Both the position numbers and the translations under genes were made by a program. Shown here piece by piece: positions 17,253 through 25,220 of a stretch of DNA of 32,744 nt. Under the pieces are notes generated by a model. The model was not told the origin of the DNA and made no database searches. It saw nothing but the letters and a program-made list of their open reading frames with translations. This DNA comes from CAYYUA01 sp964542585 (GTDB lineage: Bacteria > Bacteroidota > Bacteroidia > CAILMK01 > CAYYUA01). The DNA lies in contig CAZIUI010000028.1 of the NCBI GenBank assembly GCA_964542585.1, forward strand, positions 1 through 32,744, written 5' to 3'. Numbering within the stretch: position 1 is the first letter of the stretch; each line of letters starts with the position of its first letter.

Positions 17253-17975
17253 TCATAAGAGCGCAAGGCTGCTGATACCAAGCCCAAGCAGAACGGCTAC
17301 CACTTGACTCAAGGTATACTGATGTTTATCCTGGGCTTCAAATAGAATGGTCGTGCTAATATGAATAAAGGCCCCAACAACTAGTCCTAATATGGCCTTA
17401 AGCAAAGGCGCATTATGAACATCATTCGTGGTAAGAAAAAATTCACTAACAAGGGAGCCAAGGGGGGTCATCAGGGCAAAAACCACTAAAACCCCTATAC
17501 CTAGCAACCGGGAAAAACCATAGCTACTGATCACTGCCACCAAAACAAAAGCCGCCGGTATCTTATGAATTAAAATACCAAAAAATAAAGCGCTATTTAG
17601 CCCGGATTGAACATTAAATGCCTGCGATAAAGGGAGTCCTTCGATAAAAGCATGTACCGCAAGCCCGATAGTAATAGTCCAGGGGAACTTGCGGTTATTT
17701 TCTGCTATGTGTAAATGGCCATGTTCAATTCCCTTAGATAAACTTTCCAGGCCTAATTGAATCATGAAGCCAAGTAGAATAAAAGCGCTTGGCTGAAAAC
17801 TCATCTGAAACACATGAGGTAGAAGCTTAAGGATCGTTATGCCCAAAAGAAAAGCTCCACTAAAGGTTATAAAGAAGTTGATCGAATGCTGGACTGACCG
17901 TTTAACCAATCGGTAAAGGAGTCCTCCCGTTAAGGTCGCTAAAAAAAGACTGATAAGGCTGAGGTAGGTACTCAT
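17253..17975 (-). CDS. ZIP family divalent metal transporter
   Basis: This 240-residue polytopic protein with about eight membrane helices is of the ZIP family, which moves Zn2+ or other divalent ions into the cytosol. The helix 4 metal motif is HAFIEGLPL and the helix 5 motif is HKIPAAF, where most members have HxxPEG. A short His loop (GIEHGHLHIAENN) lies between helices 3 and 4, as in many ZIP proteins. Metal specificity cannot be read from the sequence. The ATG at 17975 places the first helix at residue 5. It sits between the PAP2 gene (89 bp upstream) and the M1 aminopeptidase (60 bp downstream). A zinc link with the peptidase is tempting but unproven. Confidence 0.88.
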   Translation of the reverse strand: MSTYLSLISLFLATLTGGLLYRLVKRSVQHSINFFITFSGAFLLGITILKLLPHVFQMSFQPSAFILLGFMIQLGLESLSKGIEHGHLHIAENNRKFPWTITIGLAVHAFIEGLPLSQAFNVQSGLNSALFFGILIHKIPAAFVLVAVISSYGFSRLLGIGVLVVFALMTPLGSLVSEFFLTTNDVHNAPLLKAILGLVVGAFIHISTTILFEAQDKHQYTLSQVVAVLLGLGISSLALL

Positions 17976-18064
17976 AAACGAGGTATTGGGATAAGCGCTA
18001 TTAACCTGGCTGGTTCAGTTTGGGGTTTCGAGCGTTAACGAATAAGCAACAGGTACATGAATCC

Positions 18065-18634
18065 TCAGGGATCAAAGGCCAGAATCCGTTTCGTGATCGT
18101 GGCCATTGCTTTCCCTATCAGCGTTCCCAGAATGCCACCAGCTAAAACATCAAAGGGGAAATGAACCCCTACATAAACCTGGGCATAAGATACCACAAAA
18201 GCCCAAAAATAAATGGCCGGGCCTACCCAGCCCCATCGTGTACCCAACAAGGTTGCAATAAATCCTGCTAAGGCAAAATGGTTAGTGGCATGAGAAGATG
18301 TAAAACTGAAACCTGCCCCACAGTGTCCGATTAAAAGCCGTGCTTCGGAAGCTATGGCTTCTTGTTTACAAGGCCTTAGCCGCTCTACGCTTTCTTTTAT
18401 AAGAGAACTGCTAGTTTGATCACTTATAGTGATGGTTAGTATTACCATTAATGTAACTGCTAAGCCTTTCCATCCATAGTTGATGTTAAAATAGGCAATC
18501 AGAAAAATGTAAAAAGGGACCCAAACGTACTTATCCCTCAAAATGGGTATCACTGTATCAAAAAGGCTATTAGTAAGGGTTTGGTTAATCAGATCAAATA
18601 AAATGTGGTCCCAATTTAGAAGGGTTTCAAGCAT
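18065..18634 (-). CDS. PAP2 family phosphatase (undecaprenyl-diphosphatase-like)
   Basis: This 189-residue integral membrane phosphatase has six predicted helices. The three PAP2 motifs appear in order: K-x6-RP (KESVERLRP), SSHATNHFAL in place of PSGH, and AQVYVGVHFPFDVLAG. The motif 3 histidine and aspartate are present, but the usual SR is AQ. Members act on lipid diphosphates such as undecaprenyl diphosphate, phosphatidic acid or phosphatidylglycerophosphate on the outer face of the inner membrane. The substrate is not settled by the sequence. The ATG at 18634 opens the minus-strand run PAP2-ZIP-M1. Confidence 0.88.
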   Translation of the reverse strand: MLETLLNWDHILFDLINQTLTNSLFDTVIPILRDKYVWVPFYIFLIAYFNINYGWKGLAVTLMVILTITISDQTSSSLIKESVERLRPCKQEAIASEARLLIGHCGAGFSFTSSHATNHFALAGFIATLLGTRWGWVGPAIYFWAFVVSYAQVYVGVHFPFDVLAGGILGTLIGKAMATITKRILAFDP

Positions 18635-18799
18635 GCTTAGTTTAGTTTAACTTGCTTAATGCTGGTAACGAATCTAGCGTAATAATAAATAAAATCCCGC
18701 TGGAGATTCGGTCAAAAATAACAATTCTACAGCAACCATACGGTTTTTGGCCAATGCCAATTCAAGTTCTGTAAGTTGGCGACCCGTCTTACAAGGCCT

Positions 18800-18807
18800 T
18801 ATTTTTG
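18800..18807 (+). promoter_or_regulatory. Candidate promoter for the PIG-L operon
   Basis: TATTTTTG matches the -7 consensus TAnnTTTG exactly. A TTG at 18776-18778 begins 24 bases upstream, about where a -33 element belongs. Transcription would start near 18812, leaving a short leader before the ATG at 18826. Confidence 0.5.
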
Positions 18808-18825
18808 ATCGCTAAAAATACATAA

Positions 18826-21330
18826 ATGCAAAGATCGTTTCCCCTCATACTATTGCTCGTTATTCTTGGCGTACCCTCCATGGTACTAGGTCAATACCAA
18901 AAGCCTTACAAACTCGTCAACAGTGGTTTATTGTACCAGCGCTTACAAGAGAGTCAAACCTTAGGCACTGCCCTTTATTTGGCTGCTCATCCTGATGATG
19001 AGAGTACAGAGCTAATGGCTTATCTGGCCAATGAGCGGGGCCTCCGAACAGCTTACCTTTCCCTGACAAGAGGCGATGGGGGTCAGAACCTCTTGGGCTC
19101 TGAAAAAGGTGCTCAACTTGGTATCCTCAGGACTCAGGAATTGCTAGGTGCACGGTCAGTGGATCGCGGACATCAGTTTTTTACCCGGGCCAATGATTTT
19201 GGTTATTCCAAAAGTACCACCGAAACCCTGCAGATCTGGGATAAGGAGCGGGTATTAGCTGATATTGTAAGGGTTATACGTAAACTTCAGCCTGACGTTA
19301 TTATAACACGGTTCCCGGCTGGTGGTTATGAAGGGGCGCACGGCCATCATACAGCCTCAGCCACTTTGGCTAAAAAATCATTTGATGCTGCCGGTAACCC
19401 GGAAGCATTCGCCGACCAACTAAAACAACTCGATACCTGGCAGCCTAAGCGGTTGCTCTTCCATACCTCTCCTTACTTTTACAGGGGAGAAGATAAGCAG
19501 ATGGATACTTCCAAGGTAGTGACTTCCCAGCTTGCTCAGCTTAATCCGGCTACTGGTAAGACTTATGTTGAGATGGGGGCTATTAGTCAAACTTATCATA
19601 AAAGTCAAGGATTCGGTTCAGCACCAAGGCGCGGTAGCCGGTTGGCTTATTTAAAGCATACCAAAGGACAGCAAGCGAAAGATGACCTCTTGGATGGTAT
19701 AAACACCGATTGGAGCCGCGTGGAAGGGGGAGGTGCTGTCCAGCAACACCTTCAAAGAGCTGAGGAAAGCTATGATCCCGGCCAGCCGTCACAGATGGTT
19801 CCCCACCTTTTGAAAGCTTACAAAGCTTTACAGGATATAGATAACGAGCATTGGCGACAGGTAAAAAGCCATAACCTGAAAAATCTGATCCTGGCAGCTA
19901 ACGGATGCCTGCTGAACGTCTCAGCTAAGCGAGGCTATGGAGTGCCGGGAGAAAAGGTAAAGTTTACCGCCAACTTCCTTAAGCGCGGATCTTACCCTAT
20001 GAAACTGGATGCCGTCACCTTTCCTTTTCAAGAAAAAGCGGTTAGCCTTCGCCAGCAGGTTGAACGCTATAATAAAATTGATACCACCTTAGCGGTCACA
20101 ATCCCCCAAAATTTGCCCTTTACTCAACCTTATTGGTTGCGGGAGCCCATGACTAGCAAAGGCATGTATAGTGTGCCTGAACCGGATTTGATTGGTCTAC
20201 CGGAAACACCAAGCCCTGTAAAAGCTACTTATCAGCTAGAGGTTGGTGATCTTAAATTAAAAGTAGATCGCGCTGTAAAGTACAGGTACGAGGACAGGAT
20301 TAAGGGGGAAGTGAGTGAAAATTTTGAAATTGGCCCTCCTGCTACCATGGCTCTCAATACTGATGTGATCGTATTCCCTGATAATAAGCCCCAAAAACTC
20401 ACCTTGACGGTTAAAGCCCATCAATCCAAGCTTTCAGGCAATGTCAGTCTGGATCTTCCCGGAGGATTTAAGGTGGTATCTAAGCAGAAAACCCAGGCTG
20501 TTAGCCTGGCCGAACAAGGGGCTACCCAGCGTGTAACATTTCAAATAGCGCCACCAACTGAAGCCAAAAAAGGTAGTTTAACAGCTCAGTTTACCAATGA
20601 TGACGGAACCTTCACTAAAGAGCTCACCACCATCAACTATGACCATATCCCTAAACAAACGCTTTTTCCGCAAGCCAAGGCTAAGCTTCTACGCCTCGAT
20701 ATTCGTACGCCAGGTAAGGAAATCGGCTACATCATGGGATCGGGAGATGAAGTTCCCAAGGCATTGCGTCAACTAGGGTACAAGGTTGTCATGATCAATG
20801 AAGAAAACATTGCGGAGATCAATCTCAATCAATTTGACGCTTTGATAACCGGTGTGAGAACGTATAATACACAGGAGTGGATCAATAATTACCAAGATAA
20901 ATTAATGCGTTACGTTTTAGATGGTGGTACCATGGTATCTCAGTACAACAAAGACGATAACCTGGTGGTGGATCAGTTAGGGCCTTATTCTTTTACCATT
21001 GCATACGATCGCGTTACCAAAGAAACCGCCAAGGTCAACTTCTTAAAACCCGATCATCCTATTTTAAATACACCCAATAAGATTGGTAAAAGGGATTTTA
21101 ACAATTGGGTACAAGAGCGTGGCTTGTATTTTCCAGGCGAATGGAATAAGAACTATACGCCTATCCTCAGCAGCCATGATCCGAATGAAAGCCCCAAAAA
21201 GGGCGGATTGTTAGTAGCTGAATATGGGGACGGGCACTACATTTATACCGGGTATGCTTTCTTCCGCCAATTGCCATCAGGAGTTCCCGGTGCTTACCGT
21301 TTATTTACCAACTTGATAGCTTATGACTGA
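18826..21330 (+). CDS. Secreted PIG-L/LmbE family deacetylase
   Basis: This 834-residue protein has a signal peptide (about 1-22) and an N-terminal PIG-L domain (about 35-270). The zinc motif AHPDDE gives His55 and Asp58. The third ligand lies in AHGHHTASA (His174/His175), and ITRFPAGGYEGAHG fits family members. PIG-L enzymes remove N-acetyl groups from GlcNAc-type sugars. A beta-rich middle part (about 360-600) follows, then a Rossmann-like GATase/ThuA-like domain (about 610-830; YIMGSGDEVPKALRQLGYKV, FDALITGVRTYN). These extra domains are common in large Bacteroidota PIG-L proteins. The export signal suggests the enzyme works outside the cytosol. Its stop overlaps the next start. Confidence 0.87.
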   Translation: MQRSFPLILLLVILGVPSMVLGQYQKPYKLVNSGLLYQRLQESQTLGTALYLAAHPDDESTELMAYLANERGLRTAYLSLTRGDGGQNLLGSEKGAQLGILRTQELLGARSVDRGHQFFTRANDFGYSKSTTETLQIWDKERVLADIVRVIRKLQPDVIITRFPAGGYEGAHGHHTASATLAKKSFDAAGNPEAFADQLKQLDTWQPKRLLFHTSPYFYRGEDKQMDTSKVVTSQLAQLNPATGKTYVEMGAISQTYHKSQGFGSAPRRGSRLAYLKHTKGQQAKDDLLDGINTDWSRVEGGGAVQQHLQRAEESYDPGQPSQMVPHLLKAYKALQDIDNEHWRQVKSHNLKNLILAANGCLLNVSAKRGYGVPGEKVKFTANFLKRGSYPMKLDAVTFPFQEKAVSLRQQVERYNKIDTTLAVTIPQNLPFTQPYWLREPMTSKGMYSVPEPDLIGLPETPSPVKATYQLEVGDLKLKVDRAVKYRYEDRIKGEVSENFEIGPPATMALNTDVIVFPDNKPQKLTLTVKAHQSKLSGNVSLDLPGGFKVVSKQKTQAVSLAEQGATQRVTFQIAPPTEAKKGSLTAQFTNDDGTFTKELTTINYDHIPKQTLFPQAKAKLLRLDIRTPGKEIGYIMGSGDEVPKALRQLGYKVVMINEENIAEINLNQFDALITGVRTYNTQEWINNYQDKLMRYVLDGGTMVSQYNKDDNLVVDQLGPYSFTIAYDRVTKETAKVNFLKPDHPILNTPNKIGKRDFNNWVQERGLYFPGEWNKNYTPILSSHDPNESPKKGGLLVAEYGDGHYIYTGYAFFRQLPSGVPGAYRLFTNLIAYD

Positions 21331-21508
21331 TGACATGAAAACATCCGAAGACAAAACGGATGATCCGGATACCAACTTACACCAAACCAATCATGAGGTG
21401 GATCCACCTCCTTTTTTTAATACCTGGAATGCCATGTATGCTTTGGTGATCGGTGTATTTGTTGGGCTTGTCGTGCTTTTTTATGCCTTCACAAAATACT
21501 ATGAATGA
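21323..21508 (+). CDS. Small single-pass membrane protein coupled to the symporter
   Basis: This 61-residue protein has an acidic polar N-terminus (TSEDKTDDPDTNLH, then PPPFFNTWNAMY) and one membrane helix (about 38-57; YALVIGVFVGLVVLFYAFTK). I do not recognise a family. The ATG at 21323 overlaps the PIG-L gene by 8 bases, and a second in-frame ATG is at 21335, so the start is uncertain. Its stop overlaps the symporter ATG in the form ATGA. It could be an accessory subunit or stabiliser of the transporter, by analogy with small subunits of other sodium symporters. That is an inference from position. Confidence 0.75.
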   Translation: MTDDMKTSEDKTDDPDTNLHQTNHEVDPPPFFNTWNAMYALVIGVFVGLVVLFYAFTKYYE

Positions 21509-23205
21509 CGCCCATTGATTGGTTCGTACTGCTAGGAACGTTAGCAACTATTGTATCCTACGGTATATGGCAAACCCGTGGCACCCATAACCTTCAAAGC
21601 TTCTTTCGGGGTAATAACACCCAACGCTGGTGGACTATTGGCCTATCAGTGATGGCGACCCAGGCAAGCGCTATTACGTTTTTATCCACGCCAGGCCAGG
21701 GATTTGAGAGTGGTATGGGGTTTATCCAGTTTTATTTTGGCTTACCGCTAGCCATGATCATTATAGCAGTGGTCTTTATTCCCCTCTATTACAGACTAAA
21801 AGTATACACGGCATACGAATACCTGGAGCGCCGCTTTGATAAAAAGTTGCGGCTATTAACAGCGCTTCTATTCCTGTTTCAGCGAGGACTGGCAGCAGGG
21901 CTCACCATTTATGCCCCAGCTATTATCCTTTCCCATATCCTGCAGATAGGCTTATCCGTGACCATTCTCTTGATCGGAGGACTGGTTATTCTTTACACCG
22001 TTTCGGGTGGCACCAATGCTGTGAGTCAGACTCATAAGACCCAAATGTTTGTCATTTTTTTAGGCATGTTCGTAGCTTTTGGCGTGCTTATTAACTACTT
22101 GTCCGAATTTTTAAGCTTTCAAGATACGCTTGCGGTTGCAGGCAAGCTGGACAAATTAGAGGTGATAGACCTGTCTTTTGATACCAGTTCTCGCTATAAC
22201 ATCTGGGCTGGTATTCTAGGAGGGCTGTTCCTTCAATTATCCTACTTTGGAACTGACCAGTCGCAGGTTCAGCGCTACTTATCTGCCCAAAGTATCAAGG
22301 AAAGTCGCTTAGGGTTGATGTTCAACGGCATCCTTAAGATTCCCATGCAGTTTTTCATTTTGCTGATCGGGGTTCTGATGTTCATGTTTTACCAGTTTTA
22401 TCAACCGCCTGTTTATTTTAATAAAGCCAGTCTGCAATTGGTAGAGCAGTCGGAATACCAGGATGAGCTGCAAGCTGTGAAAGAGGCGCACACCGAAAAT
22501 TTTCAAGAAAAGAAGGCGAAGGTCAAGAATTTAGCTGAAGCCCTTAAAAAAGGTGATCTTACCCGATCAGAATTACAGCAAAGGGTAGAGGCCGTCAAAG
22601 CTCATCTTCAAAAAGGAAAGCAACTGGATAAGCGGGTGGTAAAACTTATCAATAAAGCCGCACCGGACGCCAAAACCGAGAATAGTGACTATGTCTTTTT
22701 GAACTTTGTAGTCAATCAATTACCAACCGGGCTTGTGGGCTTGCTATTGGCGGTAATCTTTTCAGCGGCCATGTCATCCACGGCAGCTGAGCTCAATGCC
22801 TTGGCTTCAACTACTACTGTAGATCTGTACAGGCGTAATTTATCTAAACAACGATCCGAAGCCCATTTAATGAGAGCCTCTCGCTTTTTCACCTTGCTTT
22901 TCGGGGTGTTGGCTATCATTTTTGCCTGGAGCGCCTCGCTTTTTGAAAATCTTATAGAAGCTATTAATATCCTTGGATCCCTTTTTTACGGTACCATTTT
23001 GGGTATTTTCCTGGTGGCTTTTTTCCTGCGAAAAGTTGGGGCCAATGCGACTTTTACGGCAGCCGTATTTGCGGAAGCCATGGTTTTAACTGTGTACGCT
23101 ACCACCGATTTTGGCTATCTGTGGTTTAATTTTATCGGAACTACCGCTGTGATAGTCATGAGCTTATTCTTCCAGATGCTACTTTCCCGCACTCGCAGAC
23201 GCTAG
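21505..23205 (+). CDS. Sodium:solute symporter (SSS family)
   Basis: This 566-residue transporter of the sodium/solute symporter family has about 13 membrane helices. Family features are GLSVMATQASAITFLSTPGQ near residues 48-67, YTVSGGTNAVSQTHKTQ, and the C-terminal half motif IFSAAMSSTAAELNALASTT. An unusual charged, helical, coiled-coil-like insertion of about 85 residues lies between membrane segments (about 310-395; LQAVKEAHTENFQEKKAKV onward). Co-transport with Na+ is expected, but the solute is unknown. The upstream PIG-L deacetylase suggests a sugar or amino-sugar product. The start ATG overlaps the small TM protein stop by 4 bases. Confidence 0.9.
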   Translation: MTPIDWFVLLGTLATIVSYGIWQTRGTHNLQSFFRGNNTQRWWTIGLSVMATQASAITFLSTPGQGFESGMGFIQFYFGLPLAMIIIAVVFIPLYYRLKVYTAYEYLERRFDKKLRLLTALLFLFQRGLAAGLTIYAPAIILSHILQIGLSVTILLIGGLVILYTVSGGTNAVSQTHKTQMFVIFLGMFVAFGVLINYLSEFLSFQDTLAVAGKLDKLEVIDLSFDTSSRYNIWAGILGGLFLQLSYFGTDQSQVQRYLSAQSIKESRLGLMFNGILKIPMQFFILLIGVLMFMFYQFYQPPVYFNKASLQLVEQSEYQDELQAVKEAHTENFQEKKAKVKNLAEALKKGDLTRSELQQRVEAVKAHLQKGKQLDKRVVKLINKAAPDAKTENSDYVFLNFVVNQLPTGLVGLLLAVIFSAAMSSTAAELNALASTTTVDLYRRNLSKQRSEAHLMRASRFFTLLFGVLAIIFAWSASLFENLIEAINILGSLFYGTILGIFLVAFFLRKVGANATFTAAVFAEAMVLTVYATTDFGYLWFNFIGTTAVIVMSLFFQMLLSRTRRR

Positions 23206-23280
23206 AACGGGTTCTTTTTTAGAATGGGCGAAAATCACCACCTTTGAAATGCTTAAACGAGTTATTTTAAAGCTGTTATC

Positions 23281-25077
23281 ATGAAAGATTTCCTGAAATA
23301 TACGCTAGCAAGTGCGCTTGGTTTTATTCTGGCCAATGTGGTCCTTGGTATACTTAGTGTTATTGTAGTATTGATCAGCATTGGCAGCATCATGTCAGCC
23401 GCTGATGACTTTAAATCGGATGATAAGGTTACCGTTAAAGATAATAGCATTTTAAAGGTAGAGCTGGACTATCCCATGGCGGAGCGCGCTGAGAAAGAAA
23501 AACCTTTCCAGCGCATTATGAGAAAGTTTAACGATCAAAAGCAAAAGGTAGCTTACCGTAATGTCCTTAAAAGCATTCGGAAAGCCAGTGATGATGAAAA
23601 GATAGAAGGCATTCTAATGGAAACCTCTAGCGTTCCAAATTCTTTTGCCAAGCTTGAAGAAGTTCGGGAAAGCTTATCCAACTTTAAAGATAGCGGAAAA
23701 TTTGTTTATAGTTATAGCAATATCTTAACCCAGAAAGGCCTTTATATTTCATCAGTTGCAGATAGTGTTTTCTTGCAAAAAGAAGGTTTGGTCAATTTTA
23801 ATGGGTTGGTTTCTCAAACCACATTTTATAAAGGTTTATTGGATAAGTTAGGAATCAAGCCCTATGCGTTTAAAATTGGTAGATTTAAGAGTGCGCCCGA
23901 ATTCTTAACCAGAAAGTCCTTGAGTGAAAGTGCTAAGAAACAGACAAGTGAAATTCTAAATAACCAACAGGAACAATTTCTAAGCGCCATTAGTAGGGGG
24001 CGCGAACTAAGTATGGAGCAATTGCGCCAATATATTGATGAACTAGAGATCCGAACAAGCGAAGATGCAGTTGAAAAGGGCCTTGCAGACGATAACCTTT
24101 ATCAGGATCAAGTAACCCAACTCCTAAAAAATCGTATCGACCAGGAGGCTTCTAAAGATCTTGAGACCATTAGCCTTAGTAAATATCAGAAAACCCTTGA
24201 TGAGGGTGATAATGACAGTGAAAACAAACTAGCTGTGGTGTATGCCAATGGTGCGATAGGCCTGGGCGAAGGAGAAGACAATAGCATTGGTTCGGCTAGC
24301 ATGTCAGATGCTTTAGAAAAGGTTCGGGAGGATTCAACCATTAAATCTGTGGTTTTGCGGGTCAATTCACCGGGTGGTGGAGCCATGGCATCCGATATTA
24401 TCTGGCGGGAGGTTAAATTAACTGCGCAGGCTAAACCGCTCATTGTATCGATGGGGGATATTGCAGCCTCTGGCGGTTATTATATCAGTGCTCCTGCTGA
24501 TACGATCCTGGCGCAGCGAAATACCATTACGGGATCTATTGGAATTTTTGCTTTATTGGTTGATTGGAAGGAATTCTGGAATGATGAGTTCGGAATAACC
24601 TTTGACCGTGTAAAAACTGGTGAATACGCGGATTTTGGTAATCCTAACCGCCCGCTTAGTCAAAAAGAAAGGACGGTATTTGAAAAGTACATTGAGGAAT
24701 CCTATCAAGACTTCATTGGCCGGGTAGCAAAAGGCCGTGGAATGCCCATTTCAGCTGTTGATTCTGTTGCAAAAGGCCGTGTTTGGACCGGAGAGGCAGC
24801 CAAGCAAGTTAACTTGGTGGATCAGATCGCGAGTTTTGAGGAAGCCATAGACTTGGCAGCCAAAAAGGCTAACATGGAAGATTATGAATTGGCTAAGTAT
24901 CCAGAACAGGAAAACCCCTTTGAAAAATTCTTTGGAGATTCTTTCCAAGCCTACATCAACAGCCTTTTAATGGGGCCTGTTAAGCAACAAATCCACCAAC
25001 ATGAACGGCTCAAATTCCTGTATGAGCAAGGCAACGGTGCCTATATGATGATGCCATACAACATCAACGTTCAGTAA
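23281..25077 (+). CDS. sppA: Signal peptide peptidase SppA, 67K type
   Basis: This 598-residue membrane serine protease degrades leftover signal peptides after secretion. An N-terminal anchor (about 10-40; ALGFILANVVLGILSVIVVL) is followed by two tandem ClpP-like halves, as in E. coli SppA. The catalytic dyad is split between the halves: Lys203 in KIGRFKSAPEF and Ser397 in GDIAASGGYYIS. These agree with E. coli Lys209 and Ser409. VLRVNSPGGGAMASD forms the oxyanion-loop region. The full double-length form is intact. It begins 75 bp after the symporter, and CACCTTTG at 23239-23246 is a possible one-mismatch -7 element. It ends at a strong terminator. Confidence 0.93.
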   Translation: MKDFLKYTLASALGFILANVVLGILSVIVVLISIGSIMSAADDFKSDDKVTVKDNSILKVELDYPMAERAEKEKPFQRIMRKFNDQKQKVAYRNVLKSIRKASDDEKIEGILMETSSVPNSFAKLEEVRESLSNFKDSGKFVYSYSNILTQKGLYISSVADSVFLQKEGLVNFNGLVSQTTFYKGLLDKLGIKPYAFKIGRFKSAPEFLTRKSLSESAKKQTSEILNNQQEQFLSAISRGRELSMEQLRQYIDELEIRTSEDAVEKGLADDNLYQDQVTQLLKNRIDQEASKDLETISLSKYQKTLDEGDNDSENKLAVVYANGAIGLGEGEDNSIGSASMSDALEKVREDSTIKSVVLRVNSPGGGAMASDIIWREVKLTAQAKPLIVSMGDIAASGGYYISAPADTILAQRNTITGSIGIFALLVDWKEFWNDEFGITFDRVKTGEYADFGNPNRPLSQKERTVFEKYIEESYQDFIGRVAKGRGMPISAVDSVAKGRVWTGEAAKQVNLVDQIASFEEAIDLAAKKANMEDYELAKYPEQENPFEKFFGDSFQAYINSLLMGPVKQQIHQHERLKFLYEQGNGAYMMMPYNINVQ

Positions 25078-25107
25078 GCTTCCCCTCAAAGCTATTGAGT
25101 ATAAGCG

Positions 25108-25141
25108 AGCCCCTTTGTTCTTTCATAAAGGGGCTTTTTTA
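25108..25141 (+). terminator. Strong intrinsic terminator after sppA
   Basis: AGCCCCTTT at 25108-25116 is perfectly complementary to AAAGGGGCT at 25127-25135, with a 10-base loop, followed at once by a run of T. Confidence 0.9.
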
Positions 25142-25188
25142 GTAGATTACTTGCCAATTAAGGCAATTTTACGGTTTTCCGTTTTTTT

Positions 25189-25196
25189 TAATTTCG
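25189..25196 (+). promoter_or_regulatory. Candidate -7 element for leuS
   Basis: TAATTTCG differs from TAnnTTTG by one base and lies 24 bases before the leuS ATG, just after the sppA terminator. No good -33 TTG is visible at the usual distance. Confidence 0.35.
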
Positions 25197-25220
25197 TACC
25201 TTACCGATTCCATTCGTATC

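Noticed and set aside
23204..23220. Possible terminator right after the symporter (AGAAC-GG-GTTCT plus T-run)
   Set aside because: The stem is only four or five pairs with a two- to four-base loop and overlaps the stop codon. Too weak to call.
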